The notes below the pieces were generated by a model that saw only the letters and a list, made by a program, of their open reading frames with translations, did not search any database and was not told where the DNA came from. The position numbers and the translations under genes were made by a program. From a virus: DNA of 56,709 bases. Below, piece after piece: positions 7,715 through 13,601 of this stretch (positions are counted from its first letter, which is position 1; each line of letters opens with the position of its first letter). The stretch lies in IMG/VR virus record IMGVR_UViG_3300031974_002957, positions 1 to 56,709 of that record. The stretch is one strand, 5' to 3'.

Positions 7715-8705
7715 AGCATACGACTTTGACATTTACTCTGATGAACACATCGAGGATTTGGGCAGACTAGTAGCAAACAAAGCAGTCGTCTTAGTTAAAC
7801 AAAAATTAAATCAAAAAAGAACCTGGGAAGTCCAAAATAGCTGGGGCGAAGGTGCACAGTCTATTGTTAACCGAGCAGTATCTCTTAGCAACATGGGTAA
7901 ACATTGGGCTAGTTTACGACTAGATATCTTCAATGTTTCAAGCGAGATTGAACCCGAGTATCGGGATACCATGAATGTTGTTACATATCAGTTAGGTAAA
8001 AAAGGACGACCAAAAGGTTTGTTTGCCAATGGTGCATTAGGATGGCATAGTGATCAGGTTGCAGTTGATGACGGGGCTAGAGTTATTGGTTTAGTCTCTG
8101 TTGAACATTCTGAAAATTCACAAACCTGTTTCTTGTGTACTGCTGAGGCTTACGATAAACTGAGCCAAGAAGATAGGACTATGGTAGATGAACTGCAAAG
8201 TGTTTACAAGTGGAATAAGATTAACTTCACTGAAGATTTGATTGACACTCAGAAAGCACTGGTACGTTATAATCAGGTTCCTATTGATGGTATGTCTTGT
8301 AAGTTACAACAAGAAACATCGGGTGGTGTTAAGGGTATACACTTTCCAGGCTCGTTGTTCTCTCACTTCGAGGGTATGACAGAGTATGACAGTTTGAAGT
8401 TTAAAGAGCATCTTTGGGAACAAATAAACAAACCAGAATACATATACGAACATAATTGGCAAGACGGCCAGGTTGTGTATATGGATCAAAATATCACATT
8501 ACACGCACGCCCAACAAATATACAACATGGAAACATGAGAAAGATGTGGCGCAGTGTATCTTACATGAATAAATTGTATCCTAATCATGGGTATTGGGAT
8601 AAGTTTACAGTTAACGGAGTAGAAATGGATGGAAATACTTTTTTACGCCTAGTAGACGAACAACGAAAAGCAGACTTTGAGCAAGGCAAAAAAATTGCCA
8701 TTTAA
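7683..8705 (+). CDS. TauD/TfdA-like Fe(II)/2-oxoglutarate dioxygenase
   Basis: A 340-residue protein with a complete 2-oxoglutarate dioxygenase triad. The HxD motif is in WHSDQ (His122, Asp124), the distal His in LHARPT (His274), and an Arg in KMWRSVSY (Arg290) fits the 2-oxoglutarate carboxylate. The fold and WHSDQ context resemble TauD/TfdA enzymes, which hydroxylate small molecules such as taurine. In a phage it could act on a metabolite, a nucleotide or a glycan precursor. I chose ATG 7683; an in-frame ATG at 7665 lies deeper in the upstream gene. It is followed by the tmRNA promoter. Confidence 0.82.
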   Translation: MKTKSLNGATEAYDFDIYSDEHIEDLGRLVANKAVVLVKQKLNQKRTWEVQNSWGEGAQSIVNRAVSLSNMGKHWASLRLDIFNVSSEIEPEYRDTMNVVTYQLGKKGRPKGLFANGALGWHSDQVAVDDGARVIGLVSVEHSENSQTCFLCTAEAYDKLSQEDRTMVDELQSVYKWNKINFTEDLIDTQKALVRYNQVPIDGMSCKLQQETSGGVKGIHFPGSLFSHFEGMTEYDSLKFKEHLWEQINKPEYIYEHNWQDGQVVYMDQNITLHARPTNIQHGNMRKMWRSVSYMNKLYPNHGYWDKFTVNGVEMDGNTFLRLVDEQRKADFEQGKKIAI

Positions 8706-8708
8706 TGC

Positions 8709-8742
8709 TTGACAAAATTAACAAAAGGTGTTATTATAAATA
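8709..8742 (+). promoter_or_regulatory. Composite promoter of the tmRNA gene
   Basis: TTGACA (8709-8714), a 17-nt spacer and TATTAT (8732-8737) form a sigma-70 promoter. An exact late-type TATAAATA overlaps it at 8735-8742. The tmRNA could therefore be made early by host polymerase and late by the gp33-assisted phage system. Both motifs are seen directly; dual use is inferred. Confidence 0.75.
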
Positions 8743-8810
8743 CCTTGTTCGATGATAGGAACTGAAAGGTTACTTGGACGCGGGTGCGATTCCCGCCACC
8801 TCCACCAGAT

Positions 8811-8996
8811 ATGTATTTGTGTATTTGCAACAACGTAAAAGAAGGCGATACTGATAGGTATCATTTAATTGGTACCAATTGTGGTAAGTGCATATCTGAT
8901 GGGGGTGAACAGGTTCGACAGGTGATTAGTAGGGGACAGGAGAACCAGTGCGGAAGCTACTGTGAATGCAACAAAAACTATAAATGCCAACGATGA
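8811..8996 (+). CDS. Candidate Bfd-like [2Fe-2S] protein nested in the tmRNA gene
   Basis: An ORF of 61 codons starts inside the tmRNA intervening segment and runs into the coding piece. It begins MYLCICNNV and continues to IGTNCGKCI, giving Cys4-x-Cys6 and Cys24-x2-Cys27. Bacterioferritin-associated ferredoxin (Bfd) begins MYVCLCN and has a GNQCGKC motif that binds the same cluster, though with a longer middle. After residue 30 the frame enters conserved tmRNA sequence and the similarity fades. No Shine-Dalgarno site precedes the ATG. Cleavage after the tmRNA CCA would leave the AUG only 3 nt from a new 5' end. It could be a real overlapping gene, a remnant captured in the spacer, or chance. 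Confidence 0.4.
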   Translation: MYLCICNNVKEGDTDRYHLIGTNCGKCISDGGEQVRQVISRGQENQCGSYCECNKNYKCQR

Positions 8997-9027
8997 GGTA
9001 TTTGCTCTAGCAGCTTAAGCTAGACGG

Positions 9028-9060
9028 GGTATGGGTTCCACCTTGTAATCAAACGGACCC
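9028..9060 (+). repeat. Structured 33-nt repeat, copy 1
   Basis: This begins GGTATGGGTTCCACCTTG and is 30/33 identical to 9335-9367. GGGTTC (9033-9038) pairs with GGACCC (9055-9060), and an inner TTG/CAA stem is possible. It lies just after the tmRNA tag hairpin and may be the 3' end of the coding piece. No T-run follows; an AC-rich stretch does. Confidence 0.7.
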
Positions 9061-9092
9061 AACACACACAACACACACAAAAGGAGATAAAT

Positions 9093-9323
9093 ATGTCTAA
9101 TCCATATGAACTAAGATTTTCCATGCTCATGGAAGCCAAACAGATGCTCATAGAAGAGTATCATGCAAAGAGGGAAGAACTTACAGATAGATACCATGCA
9201 TTGAAAGATGCAGGAGAATCTGTTGAGTTTCCTGACTTACCTAAGTATCCTTGCTTTGAGGATATTCAGGCATTGTGCAATAAAATGAATTCCTTTGTCA
9301 GTAATACCGGAGGTAAGTACTAA
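9093..9323 (+). CDS. Hypothetical protein, 76 aa
   Basis: It has a strong ribosome binding site (AAGGAG at 9081-9086) 6 nt before the ATG. The protein is helical and Met/Glu-rich (MLMEAKQMLIEEYHAKREEL), with a Pro/Tyr-rich hinge (FPDLPKYPCF) and a final helix. Its general form matches small conserved proteins of marine T4-like phages, but I know no function. It lies between two copies of a 33-nt structured repeat, so its transcript may be bounded by them. Confidence 0.75.
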   Translation: MSNPYELRFSMLMEAKQMLIEEYHAKREELTDRYHALKDAGESVEFPDLPKYPCFEDIQALCNKMNSFVSNTGGKY

Positions 9324-9334
9324 GTAATTCTAAA

Positions 9335-9372
9335 GGTATGGGTTCCACCTTGTTACCAAACGGGCCCTTTTC
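9335..9372 (+). terminator. Repeat copy 2, likely intrinsic terminator
   Basis: The second copy of the 33-nt repeat (9335-9367). GGGTTC (9340-9345) pairs with GGGCCC (9362-9367), with an inner TTG/CAA stem, and TTTTCT follows. The T-run makes it a plausible terminator for the tmRNA and 76-aa unit. Confidence 0.6.
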
Positions 9373-9388
9373 TAATAGGAGTAAAACT

Positions 9389-9946
9389 ATGCGTAATGTA
9401 ATTACATCGTTATGCGGAATAATAATCCTGGTTGGTTGTAACGCTACAGAGCCTGAACCACCACCCGTTGAAAACATCGATCCAGCCCCCGAGATCGATG
9501 CATCAGAATTTCAAGACCCACACCAAGTAGCATGTATTGCTAAAAACATTTATTTTGAAGCTAAAGGCGAGCCTGTAGAAGGACAAATTGCTGTAGCTCA
9601 TGTTGTTATAAATCGCGCAAACTCATCTATCTATCCAGATACACCATGTGAGGTTGTGTACCAAGCACGTTTAAGTAAGTGGGGCTTACAACGCGGCAAA
9701 ATCATTCCTTTACGAAACCAATGTCAATTTTCTTGGTATTGTGATGGTAAATCTGACGTTATTGGAGATTGGAAACGATACAGAGAGTTTGTTCGTATTG
9801 CTCATGACGCAATGAGTGGGGAAATACCAGACAATACAAATGGAGCGCTATGGTATCATGCTAACTATGTTAATCCATACTGGAATCGTAATATGCAGTT
9901 AGTAGCATATCACGGAGCTCATAAATTTTATGTGAAAGACTATTGA
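9389..9946 (+). CDS. SleB-like cell wall hydrolase lipoprotein
   Basis: A 185-residue protein with a lipoprotein signal: a short hydrophobic helix ending in the lipobox LVGC (Cys17). It is followed by a Glu/Pro-rich linker and a SleB/CwlJ-type hydrolase domain: ACIAKNIYFEAKGEP with the likely catalytic Glu, AVAHVVINR, CQFSWYC and ALWYHANYV. SleB enzymes cut the glycan strand of peptidoglycan. Anchored in a membrane, it could act in lysis or modify the wall of the infected cell. I chose ATG 9389, which follows AGGAG; an earlier ATG at 9338 lies inside the terminator repeat. Its stop overlaps the next promoter. Confidence 0.85.
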   Translation: MRNVITSLCGIIILVGCNATEPEPPPVENIDPAPEIDASEFQDPHQVACIAKNIYFEAKGEPVEGQIAVAHVVINRANSSIYPDTPCEVVYQARLSKWGLQRGKIIPLRNQCQFSWYCDGKSDVIGDWKRYREFVRIAHDAMSGEIPDNTNGALWYHANYVNPYWNRNMQLVAYHGAHKFYVKDY

Positions 9947-9971
9947 CAAACGTTAATTTATAATGTATAAT
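9943..9971 (+). promoter_or_regulatory. Sigma-70 promoter
   Basis: TTGACA (9943-9948) overlaps the stop of the SleB-like gene; after a 17-nt spacer comes TATAAT (9966-9971). Initiation about 7 nt downstream would fall at the ATG at 9979, predicting a leaderless mRNA for the epimerase gene. Confidence 0.85.
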
Positions 9972-9978
9972 GTGGCAT

Positions 9979-10842
9979 ATGATTAATACAATACCTAATA
10001 TTATTGTGACAGGAGGTTGTGGCTTTATAGGCTCTCATCTTGTTGAGCGTTTGTTGCACGAAGGCTTCTTTGTTACAGTAATTGATGACAAGAGAGCTGG
10101 AGACTTTATTATACAGCATCCTCATGTTAGGTATTTTATTCATGATGTATCTAGGTTCTCGCCCTTTACACATCACATACCGCCCCCAAATGCTATTTTT
10201 CATTTAGCAAACAGCCCCAGGGTAAGACGTTCAATTGACTATCCTGGGGATACAATCTCTAATAACATTTCTACAACCGCGGCGGTATGTGATTGGGCGA
10301 GAATTTTTAATTGTAGGCTTTACTTTGCGACATCTTCAAGTACAAAATATAAGGAGTCAACAAATCCTTATACTTGGAGTAAAAAAGCATGTGAAGATTT
10401 GGTAGATATGTTTGAACAACAATATGGTATATTTTGTACCAAATTGTTTTTCTATAACGTGTACGGTCCACGTGAAGCTAATTATGGTGAATACAGCACT
10501 GTAATTAGAAAATTTAAAACCGATTATTTGGAAGGTCGTCCTCTAACAGTATACGGCTCTGGGAAAAAGGAACGTGACTTTACTCACGTTTACGATGTCA
10601 TTCAGGGCTTACTACAGTTATTGGTTGATGAAAGAAAACATTCAGAAGTACATTTGGGTAAAGGATTGCCTCAAAGCATTATGTCAATAGCAGAAGGTTT
10701 TAATACAGATGTTATACATGCCTTTGATAAACCAGGAGAAGCACAGGTTACAATGTGCGAAAAACCATATATCAATTGCCCTTCAGATGTTCACGAATAC
10801 ATTGCCGATTGGCTAAAAAGGAATCATAATGGAATTAGTTAA
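9979..10842 (+). CDS. NAD-dependent epimerase/dehydratase (extended SDR)
   Basis: A 287-residue protein with the N-terminal Rossmann motif TGGCGFIGSHL (Gly12, Gly15, Gly18) and the catalytic YxxxK in YTWSKK (Tyr131, Lys135), preceded by a Ser-rich strand (FATSSSTK). NVYGPRE and the later ERDFTHVYDV are hallmarks of sugar-nucleotide epimerases and dehydratases such as GalE or RfbB. It probably converts an NDP-sugar, which could feed the glycosyltransferases at 42.5-47.7 kb. ATG 9979 is chosen because the in-frame ATG at 9970 overlaps the -10 box. No ribosome binding site is present, in line with a leaderless start. Confidence 0.88.
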   Translation: MINTIPNIIVTGGCGFIGSHLVERLLHEGFFVTVIDDKRAGDFIIQHPHVRYFIHDVSRFSPFTHHIPPPNAIFHLANSPRVRRSIDYPGDTISNNISTTAAVCDWARIFNCRLYFATSSSTKYKESTNPYTWSKKACEDLVDMFEQQYGIFCTKLFFYNVYGPREANYGEYSTVIRKFKTDYLEGRPLTVYGSGKKERDFTHVYDVIQGLLQLLVDERKHSEVHLGKGLPQSIMSIAEGFNTDVIHAFDKPGEAQVTMCEKPYINCPSDVHEYIADWLKRNHNGIS

Positions 10843-11104
10843 AGACGAGAAAGTATCTGATATTTTTCTCATTACAAAGAAGTTTAATACATCAACTGAA
10901 TTTTCACAGCACATTGAAAAGCAAGTTTTACGAACAGGATTGAGTCATATGGACGTCTTAGTAGACTATTGTGAAAGAAACGAAATTGAGATTGAGAGTG
11001 TTAACAAGTTATTGAGTACTTCTCTAAAAGAAAAAATTAAAAACGAAGCATTGAATTTAAATATGCTCAAGGAGAAAAAGAGCAACGAACTCCCATTGGA
11101 TTAA
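10829..11104 (+). CDS. 33: Late-transcription coactivator gp33
   Basis: A 91-residue protein matching the T4 gp33 family: IFLITKKFNTSTEFSQHIE, then MDVLVDYCERNEIEIESV and a conserved SLKEKIKNEALNLNML. In T4, gp33 bridges RNA polymerase and the sliding clamp gp45, so that gp55-directed transcription from TATAAATA promoters is activated by replication. It fits the many TATAAATA boxes in this window. It overlaps the epimerase end by 14 nt and lies just before gp59. gp55 itself is not in the window. Confidence 0.82.
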   Translation: MELVKDEKVSDIFLITKKFNTSTEFSQHIEKQVLRTGLSHMDVLVDYCERNEIEIESVNKLLSTSLKEKIKNEALNLNMLKEKKSNELPLD

Positions 11105-11106
11105 TT

Positions 11107-11724
11107 ATGGATCCTTTTGACGTTTACAGATTGTATTTGTCGTTGCGTTTACACTTTACAACACCTGATTATGACATTACCAAGTACAAGGGTGCAGTAA
11201 AAGGTAAGCGAGAAACATTCTTAAAAAGAAAAGATCTTATTACCATGCGTAAATTGGCTCGAGACTATACTAAGAATGAAATTATTGACTTTCTGGTAGC
11301 TAACTTTGTAAGTGGTAATCAATGGGGTGGAATATTTGATACTGAAGCTACAGAAACATACAATTTCTGGTTGACAAAACGACAAAGGTTGTTGTATACT
11401 TTACAAACTGATTTAGACACTATAATGCTCCAAATGGAGATACGAAAACTAGAGTCTGCTATTTACGACAAATATCACCCTTTAGTTTTTAAACTTTTAA
11501 TGTCTAAAGAGATACAAATAGAGACACTTGTAATATTAGAAAAATTGTTACCTTTTGTTGATGAGTATAAAGACGATTTTGTATTACAAGACTATTGTTT
11601 ATTAATTAAAAAATATAAACCGTTTGTTAAATTTGATAAGGACAAAGTTTTTAACAAGCATAAGAGTGTACTGAAGAAGGTGTACGGAAATGTCCAAAAC
11701 GAATCGCAACTTGGATCGCGATAA
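11107..11724 (+). CDS. 59: DNA helicase loader gp59
   Basis: A 205-residue homologue of T4 gp59, which loads replicative helicase gp41 onto gp32-coated fork DNA. Family features: an N-terminal MDPFDVYRLYLSLRLHF, followed by YDITKYKG; the mid-protein FLVANFVSGNQWGGIFD with the conserved W; and YHPLVFKLLMSKEIQIETL. The length is close to T4 gp59 (217). Location next to gp33 and gp32 is as in T4-like phages. Its 3' end overlaps the 62-aa ORF by 35 nt. Confidence 0.9.
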   Translation: MDPFDVYRLYLSLRLHFTTPDYDITKYKGAVKGKRETFLKRKDLITMRKLARDYTKNEIIDFLVANFVSGNQWGGIFDTEATETYNFWLTKRQRLLYTLQTDLDTIMLQMEIRKLESAIYDKYHPLVFKLLMSKEIQIETLVILEKLLPFVDEYKDDFVLQDYCLLIKKYKPFVKFDKDKVFNKHKSVLKKVYGNVQNESQLGSR

Positions 11725-11878
11725 AAGAATTAAAAGAGTTGGTAAAAAAAGTAAAAAAAGGCTTGACAAATTCACAACTCTTATATATAATTATGACTCA
11801 TCACAAAGTGGTGATCATGATGACGATCTAGATGAAATGCTAGATCAACTTTACTATGAAGAACGTAATAAAACGTAA
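11690..11878 (+). CDS. Hypothetical protein, 62 aa, overlapping gp59
   Basis: A small protein with a very basic N-terminal half (RDKRIKRVGKKSKKRLDKF) and an acidic C-terminal half (DDDLDEMLDQLYYEE). It begins 35 nt inside the end of gp59. The gp32 promoter (11763-11791) and the gp32 leader lie inside this ORF, so the same DNA has coding and regulatory duties. A gene at this position is known from other T4-like phages, as I recall, but I know no function. Confidence 0.6.
   Translation: MSKTNRNLDRDKRIKRVGKKSKKRLDKFTTLIYNYDSSQSGDHDDDLDEMLDQLYYEERNKT
11763..11791 (+). promoter_or_regulatory. Sigma-70 promoter for gp32
   Basis: TTGACA (11763-11768), a 17-nt spacer and TATAAT (11786-11791) lie within the 62-aa ORF. 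The predicted start near 11798 gives a leader of about 107 nt before gp32. Confidence 0.85.
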
Positions 11879-11904
11879 TACAACGCTATATAAGGAGAAA
11901 TAAT
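11798..11904 (+). promoter_or_regulatory. Structured gp32 5' leader
   Basis: Two hairpins are visible: ATCAC (11800-11804) with GTGAT (11811-11815), and a perfect 7-bp GATCTAG (11825-11831) with CTAGATC (11840-11846). An AAGGAG ribosome binding site lies before the ATG. T4 gp32 represses its own translation by binding its leader; this leader could do the same, though it also encodes the end of the 62-aa ORF. Confidence 0.4.
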
Positions 11905-12822
11905 ATGTCGTTTAATTCACTATCTGATCTTCGTAAATCTCGCGGCGGCTTTGATAAGCTAATGAAAGAGGTTGAGAAGATTTCTAACCCCGTCCAGCAA
12001 TCGCAGGGCGATGATCGAGAATGGAAACCCACAGTAGACAAAGCCGGTAATGGTTTTGCCGTAGTTCGTTTCTTACCCCCAACTAAAGGAGAAGAATTTC
12101 CTTGGGTGCGTAGGTGGGATCACGGATTCCAAGGTCCTACTGGAAAGTGGTACATCGAAAACTCTCTCACTACACTAAACCAAAGTGATCCTGTATCCGA
12201 GCTTAATAGTGAGCTTTGGAACAGTGGTGTTGAGGCTAACAAGGAGATCGCTCGTAAACAAAAGCGTCGACTTGCTTACTTCTCAAACATCTTGGTTGTG
12301 AGTGATCCAGGTAACCCTGCTAATGAAGGAAAAGTATTCCTTTACAAGTATGGTAAGAAAATCTTTGACAAGCTCAATGATATGATGAACCCTACATTTG
12401 AAGATGAGAATCCAATCAACCCATTTGATTTTTGGGAAGGTGCAAACTTTAAGATTAAGATTCGTCAAGTGGAAGGCTATCGTAACTATGATAAGTCAGA
12501 GTTTGAAGCACCCTCACCTGTTGCTGATACCGACGAAGCTATTGAGGCTATTTGGAATCAACAGCACTCATTACAAGAACTAATTGATCCTAAGAACTTT
12601 AAGTCTTATGACGAACTAAAGTCTAAACTCAATATGGTACTTGGTGCTAGCAGTTCTAATGTAGGTACAGCAGAAGCAGTATCCGCTAAAGACGCTGCAG
12701 AGGACGAAGCTTTTCTAAAGTCTGTTACTACTGCCCCTAAGGCACCTGTAACACCTGTTGTTGAGAGTGATGATGAAGAGGACACATTGTCCTACTTTGC
12801 CAAACTTGCATCCGACGACTAA
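11905..12822 (+). CDS. 32: Single-stranded DNA-binding protein gp32
   Basis: A 305-residue homologue of T4 gp32, which coats ssDNA in replication, recombination and repair. The N-terminal LRKSRGGFDKL corresponds to the cooperativity segment. The OB-fold core carries FAVVRFLPP, WYIENSLTTL, GKVFLYKYGKKIFDKL and FWEGANFKIKIRQVEGYRNYDKS. The C-terminal tail is acidic (VVESDDEEDTLSYFAKLASDD is 21 residues, so only its DDEED core is quoted as the acidic patch) and serves protein contacts. The protein has no cysteine at all, so the Zn site of T4 gp32 (one His, three Cys) cannot exist in the same form. It has its own promoter and is followed by a terminator. Confidence 0.96.
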   Translation: MSFNSLSDLRKSRGGFDKLMKEVEKISNPVQQSQGDDREWKPTVDKAGNGFAVVRFLPPTKGEEFPWVRRWDHGFQGPTGKWYIENSLTTLNQSDPVSELNSELWNSGVEANKEIARKQKRRLAYFSNILVVSDPGNPANEGKVFLYKYGKKIFDKLNDMMNPTFEDENPINPFDFWEGANFKIKIRQVEGYRNYDKSEFEAPSPVADTDEAIEAIWNQQHSLQELIDPKNFKSYDELKSKLNMVLGASSSNVGTAEAVSAKDAAEDEAFLKSVTTAPKAPVTPVVESDDEEDTLSYFAKLASDD

Positions 12823-12828
12823 GGCTTG

Positions 12829-12854
12829 GGGGGAGTAACCCTCCCCCTTTTTTT
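12829..12854 (+). terminator. Intrinsic terminator after gp32
   Basis: GGGGGAG (12829-12835) and CTCCCCC (12841-12847) form a 7-bp GC-rich stem with a 5-nt loop, followed by seven T residues. Confidence 0.93.
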
Positions 12855-12860
12855 CTGAAG

Positions 12861-12937
12861 GCGCTCGTAGCTCAACTGGATAGAGCATCGGCCTTCTAAG
12901 CCGAGGGTTGCAGGTTCGAGTCCTGCCGGGCGCGCCA
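12861..12937 (+). tRNA. tRNA-Arg (anticodon TCT)
   Basis: A full cloverleaf is visible. Acceptor GCGCTCG pairs with CGGGCGC (one wobble). The D-arm is GCTC/GAGC. The anticodon stem TCGGC/GCCGA encloses loop CTTCTAA, giving anticodon TCT at 12895-12897. The T-arm is GCAGG/CCTGC with loop TTCGAGT. CCA is encoded. It reads AGA, a common Arg codon in this AT-rich genome. Confidence 0.96.
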
Positions 12938-12994
12938 GAAAAAATATCTAAAATTCAATCAGAGAGATTAAGAAACTAAACAAAATTCAATAAC

Positions 12995-13080
12995 GCCCGT
13001 GTGGTGGAATAGGTAGACACAAGAGACTTAAAATCTCTCGATCATTGATCGTGCCAGTTCGAGTCTGGCCACGGGCACCA
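12995..13080 (+). tRNA. tRNA-Leu (anticodon TAA)
   Basis: A class II tRNA. Acceptor GCCCGTG pairs with CACGGGC. The anticodon stem AGAGA/TCTCT encloses loop CTTAAAA with anticodon TAA. A long variable arm (CGATCATTGATCG) is present, as are a normal T-arm and an encoded CCA. It reads TTA, a favoured Leu codon here. Confidence 0.96.
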
Positions 13081-13082
13081 AT

Positions 13083-13176
13083 TTTTAGAATGGCCACTGA
13101 GTACATTTCGGTAATAAGATCAATGTCAGTAAGTCCTAAAGAGTCGCAATCTTGGGCAACAGTGGCCATTCTAAAA
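13083..13176 (+). repeat. Perfect 17-bp inverted repeat enclosing 60 nt
   Basis: TTTTAGAATGGCCACTG (13083-13099) is the exact reverse complement of 13160-13176. The 60 nt between can form a smaller stem (CCTAAAGA with TCTTGGG, around 13134-13156). It lies right after tRNA-Leu and 14 nt before the deaminase start. It could be a structured RNA made with the tRNAs, a processing or attenuation signal, or a recombination scar. Confidence 0.7.
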
Positions 13177-13190
13177 CATAATGAGTGAAA

Positions 13191-13601
13191 ATGAATAACC
13201 CAATAGTTAATCAACTTTTAGATCTTGCTAATACAGTAGAGCCTGTACGAGGATCACGTATGGCAGCAGCTATTGTTGATAAAAAGGGACGAATAATAAC
13301 TATTGGTACGAATAAGAAAAAGTCTCATCCTTTTCAGTTTAAATACAGCAGCAATGACGATGCTATCTTTTTACACGCAGAAACAGAGTGTATTTTAAAC
13401 TATATCAAGGGTAAAAATAGTCTCAAGGATCTTAAAAAACATACAATGTACATTGTAAGAGCACGCCGCACAACTAACGGAAAAGAGGTTATACCAGGTA
13501 TAGCCAAGCCTTGTAAAGGCTGTCAGAGAGCCTTAGCGACGTTTGGAATTAAGAATGTCGTGTATACTACTAACAGTCTAGCCGTAGAATCTTCTATCTA
13601 A
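13191..13601 (+). CDS. Cytidine/deoxycytidylate deaminase-like protein
   Basis: A 136-residue protein with the zinc-dependent deaminase signature HAE (His62, Glu64, in FLHAETECIL) and PCKGC (Cys108, Cys111). These residues bind Zn and shuttle protons in cytidine or dCMP deamination. T4-like phages use dCMP deaminase to make dUMP for thymidylate synthesis. The short form and the C-terminal FGIKNVVYTT fit a general CDA-fold deaminase, so dCMP, cytidine or a tRNA/nucleobase substrate are all possible. An alternative GTG start is at 13185. The gene ends 24 nt inside the converging tape-measure gene. Confidence 0.82.
   Translation: MNNPIVNQLLDLANTVEPVRGSRMAAAIVDKKGRIITIGTNKKKSHPFQFKYSSNDDAIFLHAETECILNYIKGKNSLKDLKKHTMYIVRARRTTNGKEVIPGIAKPCKGCQRALATFGIKNVVYTTNSLAVESSI

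Larger units (their letters stand above)
8743..9060 (+). ncRNA. ssrA: Circularly permuted two-piece tmRNA (ssrA)
   Basis: The acceptor piece comes first. A T-arm (GCGGG 8780-8784, loop TGCGATT, CCCGC 8792-8796) is followed by acceptor strand CACCTCC (8797-8803), discriminator A and CCA (8805-8807). After a 93-nt intervening segment the coding piece opens with GGGGGTG (8901-8907), which pairs with CACCTCC and gives the G3-U70 alanine identity pair, then GGTTCGACAGG of the D-loop region. The tag frame starts at GCC 8986 and reads ANDEVFALAA before TAA 9016-9018, close to the E. coli tag; a CTAGC/GCTAG stem encloses the stop. The intervening segment flanks also pair (GATATG 8808 with CATATC 8891). 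Permuted tmRNA is typical of alphaproteobacteria and some cyanobacteria. It would rescue stalled ribosomes with host SmpB. Exact 5' and 3' ends are approximate, and I could not fold helix P2. Confidence 0.9.

Noticed and set aside
8784-8810. N-terminal extension of the Bfd-like frame to 8784 (TGC GAT... reading MRFPPPPPD)
   Set aside because: It runs through the tmRNA T-arm and acceptor stem; the Bfd similarity begins exactly at ATG 8811.
8961-9018. Longer tmRNA tag starting at GCA 8968 (ATKTINANDEVFALAA)
   Set aside because: The frame is the same, but the ten-residue ANDEVFALAA form matches known tag length and the conserved AND start better; the resume codon is not proven.
12987-13214. Minus-strand ORF of 75 codons containing GARGQTRTGT
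   Set aside because: It is the antisense of tRNA-Leu and the adjacent inverted repeat; such GQTRTG peptides are a common false call over tRNA genes.
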